NCBI GenBank assembly: GCA_945901795.1
Contig: CAMDLP010000034.1
Location: forward strand, 1-32,518
DNA from: Akkermansia muciniphila
GTDB lineage: Bacteria; Verrucomicrobiota; Verrucomicrobiia; Verrucomicrobiales; Akkermansiaceae
Length of the DNA stretch: 32,518 bases
Reading direction: 5' to 3'
Made by a program: the position numbers and the translations under genes. Numbering within the stretch: position 1 is the stretch's first letter; every line of letters begins with the position of its first letter. Under the pieces are notes generated by a model that searched no databases, was not told the origin of the DNA, and saw nothing but the letters and a program-made list of their open reading frames with translations. This document shows positions 20,591 to 26,355 of the stretch, in pieces.

Positions 20591-21328
20591 TTAAATCGTC
20601 GGTGAGCTGCCCAGCATCCGCCGGATGAAATAGTGAAAAAGCACCGTCAGTGAATTGCGAATGGCTCCCTGGGAAACCCTGGGGGATGGTGCCCGATAGT
20701 GAATCGGAACCTCAATCAGTTTCTGTTTCCGCAACAGGTGGCGCAGCTCGGTTTGGTAGAAATGCGCCCGGGATAGCAGCGGATAGTCCACCACCTTGAG
20801 CAGGACAGAGCGCCGGAATCCCTGGTAGCCGGAGGTCATGTCCGCCAGCTTTGCTCCTAGCAGCCATTGCGCGAGAAGGGTTCCTCCCTTGCTCAAAAAC
20901 CGGCGTTTGAATGGCGAGTCCACCATCGAGCCTCCGTTGATGTAGCGGCTGCCGAACGCGCAGTCGTTGCCTTCGTTCATGGCCCTCAGAAACGCTGGAA
21001 TCGCCCGTGGGTCGTGAGACAGCCCGCCATCCATCTCGATGATGATTTCATGCCCGTCCTTGAGCGCCTCCTTGAAGCCGTTGATATAGGCGTCCACCAC
21101 GTTCCGGTTTTCTGGAATCCATTTCGTGATGAAGCGAGGATCCCGCTTCGAGATTTCCTCACAACATTCGAGCGTGCGGTCCTTGGAAACCCGGTCCACC
21201 ACGAAATATACCGTCCCCCCTTCCGCCGCATCCATCACCAGACGCAGCGCTTCGGCGAATTCCGGCAGCTCGGTCTCTTCGTTGGCGAGGGGAATCACCA
21301 CGGCCCAGTTGTTCGGATAGTTCGGCAT
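20591..21328 (-). CDS. Glycosyltransferase family 2 (polyprenyl-phosphate sugar synthase-like)
   Basis: 245 aa GT-A protein. It begins WAVVIPLANEETELPEF, then VYFVVDRVSKDRTLECCEE, GFKEALKDGHEIIIEMDGGLSHDP (metal-binding acidic motif, with DGG in place of the common DAD) and FGSRYINGGSM. TSGYQGFRRSVL and HYRAPSPRVSQGAIRNS near the end match dolichyl/undecaprenyl-phosphate mannose or glucose synthase-like enzymes without membrane anchors. It may charge polyprenyl phosphate with a sugar for the GT-C-like membrane proteins next to it, or add a sugar directly. It sits 35 bp downstream of the candidate polymerase gene. Confidence 0.88.
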   Translation of the reverse strand: MPNYPNNWAVVIPLANEETELPEFAEALRLVMDAAEGGTVYFVVDRVSKDRTLECCEEISKRDPRFITKWIPENRNVVDAYINGFKEALKDGHEIIIEMDGGLSHDPRAIPAFLRAMNEGNDCAFGSRYINGGSMVDSPFKRRFLSKGGTLLAQWLLGAKLADMTSGYQGFRRSVLLKVVDYPLLSRAHFYQTELRHLLRKQKLIEVPIHYRAPSPRVSQGAIRNSLTVLFHYFIRRMLGSSPTI

Positions 21329-21363
21329 AGTTCAGTGAGGAAGGGCTGCGTGTGCAAAGGAAA

Positions 21364-22554
21364 TCATCTCAAAGCCGACCAGATGAAATGCAAATGACGG
21401 CTCACCGGGCTGGCGGTCAGGAAGTTGAAGAGGTTCCAGCAGACAGGCACGCCGAAAAACAGTAGATACCAGTTTTTCGCCGGCACGAGCTCGAAGATCC
21501 GGGGCGAATTCGCTTTCTCGAACAGGCGGGCGACGCGCGCCTCCAGCCACGTCGGTGCGCTCCGGTGCTCGGTGTGGAGGATGATCGTGCTGGCCACCCA
21601 CAGGAACAGCCAGCGTCCGTAATCGACTCCCAGCACAAAGAGCGGGGAAATGAAGACCAGTTGGGCAAGCAGCAGCGCGGTCACCCTCACCCTGAGGTCC
21701 GCGCGGGTGAAGAGAATCACCAGGCCGAAGGAAATCGCGAACACCATGGCCCAGGCCAACGGTTGATAGAATCCCGAGGTGAGCAGGTAGAGGCTCAGTG
21801 AAAGGCCGTGTTCGGAAGTCCAGCCGAGGGCCTGGATCGCCGCGCCGGGCGTTTCCAGATCCGGGTTTCCGGGATCGATGATCCGCCACAAGGGCAGCCA
21901 CGAGTCATTGACCGCTTCCGCCTGCCCGGGCGTGCCGTGGAAAACTACCGTCAGAAGAAAACATCCGGCGGCCGGCAGCAGGACGAGGCTGCGGCGGATG
22001 AACCCGATGATGGTCGGTGGATTTTCAGTGCCGCTGCGGAACAGGACAAATCCGGCAAGGGCATAGAACACGAAGGTCTCGTGGGAGAGGATTGCCACTC
22101 CCGCCAACAAGTTGAGCGCAAGGATGATGGCGGGCCGGGGAAGGCGGCTGCGATCCACCGCAAGGCATCCAATCAGCAGCAACAGCCCGAGACAGTCCTT
22201 GCGGACGATCGAATCCTGGTAGGCTGGGAATCCCATCACGATGCAGGACAGGACCAGCATGGCCGGAAACGTGCGGGTGGACCGGCGCAGGAACCAAATC
22301 GCTAGCAGCAGATAGCAGAGTGTGGAGAAACCGATGACCAAGTGGTTGGCCTGCGCTCCGGTGGCGTCGGAGCAAATCCCGATTAACCAGCCGGGCAGGC
22401 CTCGCCGGACGAAGCCTCCTGAGTAGTTGATCAGCCATTCGGTCATCTGATAGCTGTCATGCCCCCACGAAAGCGCCGCGATCAACTGGCTGCCGAAGGC
22501 CCACAGCAACAACCCGGTCAGGATGACGAGCGAGGGTGAAGGCTTGGCGGGCAT
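21364..22554 (-). CDS. Polytopic membrane protein, candidate O-antigen/exopolysaccharide polymerase (Wzy-like)
   Basis: 396 aa with about 9-10 membrane segments (SLVILTGLLLWAFGSQLIAAL, LCYLLLAIWFL, IILALNLLAGVAILS, LVLLPAAGCFLLTVVF, ALLLAQLVFISPLFVLG). Characteristic pieces are INYSGGFVRRGLPGW, the basic loop DSIVRKDCLG, SHETFVFYALAGF and GVDYGRWLFLW. I associate this pattern with unnamed integral membrane proteins of polysaccharide clusters that are often proposed as Wzy polymerases. A Wzx/Wzy-type cluster with OPX, Wzc and a flippase needs one, and this is the best candidate in the window. Polymerases diverge too much for sequence alone to decide. A 321-bp repeat-filled gap precedes it. Confidence 0.7.
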   Translation of the reverse strand: MPAKPSPSLVILTGLLLWAFGSQLIAALSWGHDSYQMTEWLINYSGGFVRRGLPGWLIGICSDATGAQANHLVIGFSTLCYLLLAIWFLRRSTRTFPAMLVLSCIVMGFPAYQDSIVRKDCLGLLLLIGCLAVDRSRLPRPAIILALNLLAGVAILSHETFVFYALAGFVLFRSGTENPPTIIGFIRRSLVLLPAAGCFLLTVVFHGTPGQAEAVNDSWLPLWRIIDPGNPDLETPGAAIQALGWTSEHGLSLSLYLLTSGFYQPLAWAMVFAISFGLVILFTRADLRVRVTALLLAQLVFISPLFVLGVDYGRWLFLWVASTIILHTEHRSAPTWLEARVARLFEKANSPRIFELVPAKNWYLLFFGVPVCWNLFNFLTASPVSRHLHFIWSALR

Positions 22555-22611
22555 GGTTGATTTTTGATTTTGAATATCTCTTCAAAGGTGGCGCGCTACC
22601 GCCGGGAGCGC

Positions 22612-22827
22612 AGTCAAAGGAGTGAGAAATGGAAGCCAGGAAAAGCCGGAACGTCCTCACTTGGCAGATCTTTCGCTCCTCTTTGGCCTGCTGCCCCGGC
22701 GGTGCAGCTCCACCTTGTGGAGGTCAAAGGGGTGCGAAATGAAGGCCGGGAAGAGCCGGAACGTCCCCACTTGGCAGAGCTTTCTCGTGCCTTTGGCATG
22801 CTCTCTCGGCGAGAGAGCTCCACCTTG
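22612..22827. repeat. Tandem duplication, two ~106-bp copies (110-bp period)
   Basis: Copies at 22612-22717 and 22722-22827 share blocks such as AGCCGGAACGTCC and CACTTGGCAGA and the ending AGCTCCACCTTG. Each carries a hairpin just before that ending: GCTCTCTCggcGAGAGAGC in copy 2 and a changed but still pairing version in copy 1. A degenerate relative lies at 24985-25063. With the A/T-rich spacer to its right it fills the gap upstream of the candidate polymerase gene. No protein-coding signal was seen. Confidence 0.85.
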
Positions 22828-22848
22828 CCATTCATCTCCCTCTCCAAT

Positions 22849-22877
22849 CCAAAATTCAAAATTCAAAATCCAAAATT
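22849..22877. repeat. A/T-rich heptamer spacer (AAAATTC)n
   Basis: CCAAAATTCAAAATTCAAAA continues into TCCAAAATT just downstream of the fucosyltransferase gene, whose TAA stop lies at its edge. Related spacers occur at 23722-23760, 24121-24156, 26332-26362, 29037-29060, 30341-30364 and 31271-31299. Confidence 0.85.
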
Positions 22878-23718
22878 ATCTCTTCCACCGCTTCTCCGCC
22901 ATCGGCGCCTTGATCCCGTGCGCGTACCAGCGGTCCGGCATGATCACCCGCTGGCCGGGCTTGTCACCCAGCCAGGCGGCCCACCAGGAATAGGTGCTGT
23001 TAGCGATGACGTGGTGGCTCGCCAGGCTCATCAGGTGCAGGTCGTAAAGCGGGTTGGCGGCGGTTTCTCCCAGATCGACCACCTCCTGGTCCGCTTCGCG
23101 GAACTCGCCGCGGCACCACTCCGGATCATCCGAGAAAATGTAAAAGCGGGCGTCCGGGAGGTGGCGGCGCATCTCGCGCATGGCATCCCGGTAATAGGCG
23201 GAATCGCAGACCTGGAAAACAGGTAGGTCCAGATAGTCCTTCCGCCGGACGTGGACCGCCACCGAGTTGGGCTCCAGCAGTTTGGCGCGGAGATCCTCGG
23301 GAATCCGCAGCGCGCCAGCCATGAGCGTATTCAATTCATGACGCAGCGGCGTGGCGATTTTCTCGAAATACAGCGGCGTCTGGAAATATCCGAACAGCAT
23401 ACAATCCGCCGGAGCATCCAGAAACCGGGCGTCGAACGATTGGTCGTCGCCCGATTCCCGCAGGACCGGCACGCCCCGGTATTCCCAGTAATGTCTGCCC
23501 GTGAGTTTCCGCAAGGCCCGCGCGCCGAGCGAGCAGCGCCGCACCACCTTTGCCTTCAGCGGCAGCCTGAGGAAATGGGAAACCTCCGCCCAGCCCGCCG
23601 CGTTGAACCACGACGCGTCCAGGACTAACGGCACGCCGTGCTTCTCCGCCAGCACCCGCCCCAGCGCATACTGGAAAAGGTGGTTGCCGGTCCGGCCGAG
23701 GAGGACGATGCGGAGCAC
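22876..23718 (-). CDS. Alpha-1,2-fucosyltransferase family protein (GT11)
   Basis: 280 aa with the GT11 motif series. The N-terminal loop GRTGNHLFQYALGR corresponds to the usual GGLGNQMFQYA. The donor-binding motif is VAVHVRRKDYLD (HxRRxDY). The third motif is FYIFSDDPEWC, and the C-terminal motif LMSLASHHVIANSTYSWWAAWL is near-canonical. The family transfers fucose, or occasionally another sugar, from GDP-sugar to the 2-OH of galactose-type acceptors; the actual acceptor here is unknown. It is a cytoplasmic protein of family-typical length. No GDP-fucose biosynthesis genes (gmd, fcl) are in the window, so the donor would come from elsewhere. A/T-rich repeat spacers lie on both sides. ATG at 23718 is placed directly before the LRIVLLGRTGN strand. 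Confidence 0.92.
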   Translation of the reverse strand: MLRIVLLGRTGNHLFQYALGRVLAEKHGVPLVLDASWFNAAGWAEVSHFLRLPLKAKVVRRCSLGARALRKLTGRHYWEYRGVPVLRESGDDQSFDARFLDAPADCMLFGYFQTPLYFEKIATPLRHELNTLMAGALRIPEDLRAKLLEPNSVAVHVRRKDYLDLPVFQVCDSAYYRDAMREMRRHLPDARFYIFSDDPEWCRGEFREADQEVVDLGETAANPLYDLHLMSLASHHVIANSTYSWWAAWLGDKPGQRVIMPDRWYAHGIKAPMAEKRWKR

Positions 23719-23721
23719 GGG

Positions 23722-23760
23722 TTGATTTTGGATTTTGGATGTTTGATTTTGGATGAAATC
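23722..23760. repeat. A/T-rich spacer, left flank of the S23-type gene
   Basis: Contains GATTTTGGATTTTGGATG and a second GATTTTGGATG. The inverse form, CATCCAAAATC, is found on the other side of the four-helix-bundle gene. Confidence 0.8.
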
Positions 23761-23766
23761 AAGGCG

Positions 23767-24114
23767 TCAATCGTTGGACGATTTGACGATCGATGTGAGA
23801 ATCCGGATGATTTTTTCGATATGTTCAATTGCTGGATTCACTTCCGACAATGGAAGTGCTTTGCCATCCCGTGTAAGTCTAAGCCAATAGAGAGATTCGC
23901 GTGCTTCTTTCGAAGCGATAGACATCTTGGAACGAAAATCCGCCCGACTCTGTGCGGCCTGAGCCTCTTCCACATTGGCTCCGATACTCGTGCCGGCGCT
24001 CCAGAACTGGGACGCCAGATCGAATTCCTTGAATTCCCGCATTTTTCTAGCAAGCCGCATGACTTCAAGCGCGAATGCATAGGACTCATCTAAAATCAGG
24101 TTGTTTTCTTTCAT
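23767..24114 (-). CDS. Four-helix-bundle protein of the S23 / 23S rRNA intervening-sequence family
   Basis: 115 aa, predicted all-alpha. The helices contain YAFALEVMRLARKM, DLASQFWSAGTSIGANVEEA, FRSKMSIASKEARESLYWLRL and IEHIEKIIRILTSIVKSS. The core block QFWSAGTSIGANVEEAQAA is the family hallmark (often QLxRSxxSIxANIxEG). These small proteins were first found in rRNA intervening sequences and are frequent as isolated intergenic genes in several phyla; the molecular function is uncertain. It is enclosed by A/T-rich spacers in opposite orientation and stands between two glycan genes, so it probably arrived as a separate unit. ATG at 24114 chosen; the frame has no better start. Confidence 0.85.
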   Translation of the reverse strand: MKENNLILDESYAFALEVMRLARKMREFKEFDLASQFWSAGTSIGANVEEAQAAQSRADFRSKMSIASKEARESLYWLRLTRDGKALPLSEVNPAIEHIEKIIRILTSIVKSSND

Positions 24115-24120
24115 CCTCTT

Positions 24121-24156
24121 GAATTCAAAATTTAAAATCCAACATCCAAAATCATC
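24121..24156. repeat. A/T-rich spacer, right flank of the S23-type gene
   Basis: GAATTCAAAATTTAAAATCC followed by AACATCCAAAATC. It is inverted relative to the spacer at 23722-23760 and touches the stop of the DUF268 gene. Confidence 0.8.
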
Positions 24157-24922
24157 TCACCCGCCTCGCTGCGACGATTCCCAAACCGGCCTGGCAGCCG
24201 AAGTGGTTGGCGATGTCGGCCGTTTTTAAATCAACGTCGTCGTGCGTGTTTTCAGAGTCGTCCAGATAGGCGAAACGCTCGATCTCCCAGCCATCACGGA
24301 ACCAGTCGACCAGGGTTTGCGCGGCGAAGATCCGGTGCGCGTTGAACTCGATCCGCTGCGGCCCGATCGGAGTGGAGAGATAGAGCGTGCCGCCCGGTTT
24401 CACCATCCGCTTCAGCTGCTCCAGACCCTTGAGATGGCCTTGGGGATCGATGGAGTCTCCGTAGCGTCCCAGTCCGAAGTGTTCGATGGTGTGCAGGCAC
24501 GACAATGAATCCGCGCACTCGACCCAGAGGGCCGGAAGCGGCTCCATCAAATCGAGTTGATGAAAGACGACGTTGCGTATGGACTGATGCTGGGGGCGGA
24601 TGTCCAGCACCTCCACCTCGCGGAAGACCGCCAGGTGACCGATGAATCCGTCGATCCTCGAACCCACATCCACGTGCCTGCGCGGTGGATTTTGATAGAT
24701 CCAGCCTGCCACCAACTGATCCTGGTGGAAATACGCCCCGAGCGAGCCCGACGACTCGTCCCATTCGGTGAGAATCGGCAGCTCGCGTCCCCATCGCGGA
24801 GCATCCGCGTCCGACATCCTGCGGAAGGCGGATCGTTCCCGGACATAGCGCCGCCATCCGCGGAGAGCGGAGAGAATGCGTCGGGGATGGACTCCTGCAT
24901 TGCGGAAGATGGCTCGGAGCAT
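24152..24922 (-). CDS. DUF268-like protein, probable SAM-dependent methyltransferase fold
   Basis: About 256 aa. The central block HVDVGSRIDGFIGHLAVF, then VLDIRPQ and the strongly conserved-looking CLHTIEHFGLGRYGDSIDP, match the DUF268 family as I know it. The order DVGSR (motif I-like), VLDIRP (acidic end of strand 2), SLSCLHTIEHFG (motif IV/post) and MVKPGGTLYLSTPIG is that of a class I methyltransferase, so methylation of a sugar or glycan end is plausible but unproven. The frame is open 33 codons further upstream, but those residues (PCGPGGAAPPWR) come from the intergenic repeat at 24985; MLRAIFRNAG at 24922 is the better start. It lies between the S23-type gene and the toxin-antitoxin insertion. 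Confidence 0.78.
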   Translation of the reverse strand: MLRAIFRNAGVHPRRILSALRGWRRYVRERSAFRRMSDADAPRWGRELPILTEWDESSGSLGAYFHQDQLVAGWIYQNPPRRHVDVGSRIDGFIGHLAVFREVEVLDIRPQHQSIRNVVFHQLDLMEPLPALWVECADSLSCLHTIEHFGLGRYGDSIDPQGHLKGLEQLKRMVKPGGTLYLSTPIGPQRIEFNAHRIFAAQTLVDWFRDGWEIERFAYLDDSENTHDDVDLKTADIANHFGCQAGLGIVAARRVR

Positions 24923-24984
24923 GGGAGGAAAGAGGGAGTTTTGGTGTTGCGGCCGCGCCGCGCGGTATTTCAGCAAGAATAGCC

Positions 24985-25063
24985 GCCAAGGTGGCGCGGC
25001 ACCGCCGGGGCCGCAGGGCAAGGAGGTGGGAACGCGGGTGCGGGAGATGCCGGAACATCTAAC
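24985..25063. repeat. Degenerate copy of the GGTGGCGCG-type intergenic repeat
   Basis: AAGGTGGCGCGGCACCGCCG and ATGCCGGAACATCTAACCTT correspond to the element starting at 22585 (AAAGGTGGCGCGCTACCGCC, then GCCGGAACGTCC). Stem arms GGTGGCG / CACCGCC are kept. The 366 bp from 24923 to 25288 hold only this and the next repeat; no gene is seen. Confidence 0.7.
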
Positions 25064-25120
25064 CTTGGTCTTGATCGTTCGCCTCCCTTTCTCCGGTTCC
25101 CCGCGGGAGGAATCCTATCA

Positions 25121-25236
25121 GGTAGGGGCCGGCGGCTCGCCGGACCCACTGTCCCGCCGCATGGCGGTGCGGGAGAGAAGAAGAGGGATTGCCGAGTGAC
25201 GATTGTTGAATTTGGATTGTTGATGGAAAGAGGAAG
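25121..25236. repeat. Left copy of ~115-bp direct repeat flanking the MntA/HepT module
   Basis: GGTAGGGGCCGGCGGCTCGC through the block GAGTGACGATTGTTGAATTT and on to GGAAGAG. The right copy is at 26143-26255 in the same orientation, sharing long identical blocks (GGCGGCTCGCCGGACCCACT; GACGATTGTTGAATTTGGAT). Contains hairpin CCGGCGgctCGCCGG. Confidence 0.88.
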
Positions 25237-25288
25237 AGCCGCCTCCGGCGGAAGAAGGCAAAGTGGGCGGACCGAGACCGGATCCGTC

Positions 25289-25744
25289 CTATCGGGCAAG
25301 CAGGGTGTCACCATACTCCTTGATGCGCTTGCAGGTCGCCTGCAGACGGGGAAGTTCCTCACGGCAATAGGTCAGAATCTCGGGAAGACGGTCTCCGGCG
25401 TAGTCATGGGAAATCCGGTTGCGGGTGTCCTTCAACTCTCGCAACCAGTCCACTGACTCGATCACTCCGCGCTTTTCGGCACGGTTTGCGACATCGAGCA
25501 AGGTTCCCGCCTCGTACATCTCGAACTGGTCCATGGCGCGAAGGACGCGCTTGCTCATGAGGTCAACGACCCGGGCGAAACGACTGGTGAATGCCTCAAT
25601 CCGTGCCAAGACCTCTTCGTTGGGGGTTGGCTCATCGGGCGGAAGATCCGCACAGGCGTTTGCGGAATACACGAGATGGCTCAGCGCCCGGTCCAGTTCA
25701 GCGAGGCTCTCGGCCAGATAGGCCGCCTGGGTTTGCGGGTTCAT
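25289..25744 (-). CDS. hepT: HEPN-domain toxin, HepT-like
   Basis: 151 aa, all-alpha. It carries R108-N-R-I-S-H113-D-Y115, a match to the RX4HXY active site of HepT RNases. HepT toxins cut RNA (tRNA in the studied Shewanella and Aphanizomenon systems) until the partner MntA nucleotidyltransferase adds AMP residues to the tyrosine of this motif. The gene overlaps the upstream nucleotidyltransferase by ATGA, so the two are translationally coupled. MNPQTQ at 25744 is the start; upstream in-frame codons belong to the partner's coding region. The pair is enclosed by ~115-bp direct repeats and interrupts the glycan genes. An alternative name is nucleotidyltransferase substrate-binding protein (HI0074 type). 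Confidence 0.82.
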   Translation of the reverse strand: MNPQTQAAYLAESLAELDRALSHLVYSANACADLPPDEPTPNEEVLARIEAFTSRFARVVDLMSKRVLRAMDQFEMYEAGTLLDVANRAEKRGVIESVDWLRELKDTRNRISHDYAGDRLPEILTYCREELPRLQATCKRIKEYGDTLLAR

Positions 25745-26028
25745 AGCGGGATTCCGGTTTCCATCGCCACGCTGGCGATGGGAGAGTCCAGTTGGGTGCT
25801 GCGGCGCACGATGAGGTCGAGTTTCTGCCAGCCGATCTCGTCCAGGATGTCCCGTCGAATCTCCCATTCCTGGTGCAGTCCGATCACGTCGGAGACGATC
25901 AACAGGTCGATGTCTCCGCCTTTTGCATGATCATCGGCACGGGAACCAAACAGAATGATCCGCGCTTCAGGATCCTGCTTGCCAACCGCGGCCAGAATGG
26001 TGGTTTTTTGGTGGGGAGTCAGTCTCAT
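25741..26028 (-). CDS. mntA: Minimal nucleotidyltransferase antitoxin, MntA-like
   Basis: 95 aa with the pol-beta-fold nucleotidyltransferase motif FGSRADDHAKGGDIDLLIV, that is GS, nine residues, then D-I-D (metal-binding Asp pair), plus LDLIVRR with the third acidic residue. In HepT/MntA (type VII) systems this enzyme AMPylates and silences the HEPN toxin. Antitoxin first, toxin second, ATGA overlap. Start MRLTPHQ at 26028 gives the usual short N-terminus before the first strand; an ATG six codons upstream (26046) is possible. Confidence 0.85.
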   Translation of the reverse strand: MRLTPHQKTTILAAVGKQDPEARIILFGSRADDHAKGGDIDLLIVSDVIGLHQEWEIRRDILDEIGWQKLDLIVRRSTQLDSPIASVAMETGIPL

Positions 26029-26142
26029 GGATGGGTATTCTGGCATGAGTCTGCCGGAGAGTAAAGCCGGCCGTCAAGGTAGGCACATGCGAAGGGGGGC
26101 AAGTCGAAGACGGGGGACGTCGGGGACGGACCAGCCCTACCT

Positions 26143-26255
26143 GGTAGGGACCGGCGGCTCGCCGGACCCACTTTCCCGGCGGCTGGCGGTGCGGATGAGC
26201 TGCAGAGGGATTGGGGAGTGACGATTGTTGAATTTGGATTGTTGAGGGGAAGAGG
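26143..26255. repeat. Right copy of ~115-bp direct repeat flanking the MntA/HepT module
   Basis: Same orientation and block order as 25121-25236. Just before it a perfect hairpin CCCTACctgGTAGGG overlaps its edge (26135-26149). Together with the next inverted repeats it fills the 327 bp between the toxin-antitoxin pair and the GT4 fusion; no gene is seen. Confidence 0.88.
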
Positions 26256-26261
26256 CGAAAA

Positions 26262-26322
26262 GGGAGCGCGCCACCGATCATCACATTTGGGCGAGACTCC
26301 CCCAAACGCCGAAAGCGCTCCC
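26262..26322 (-). terminator. Nested inverted repeat downstream of the GT4-GT4 gene, possible terminator
   Basis: Outer arms GGGAGCGC (26262-26269) and GCGCTCCC (26315-26322) enclose inner arms TTTGGG (26286-26291) and CCCAAA (26301-26306). On the minus strand the structure lies 34-94 bp after the stop of the fused glycosyltransferase and is followed by four T. The T-run is short, so it may be another repeat element instead. Confidence 0.35.
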
Positions 26323-26355
26323 GTGCTCTTTCATTCAAAATCCAACATCAAAAAT

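Noticed and set aside
24923-25021. 33-codon upstream extension of the DUF268 protein
   Set aside because: It is translated from the intergenic repeat at 24985 and has no family match; the ATG at 24922 is preferred.
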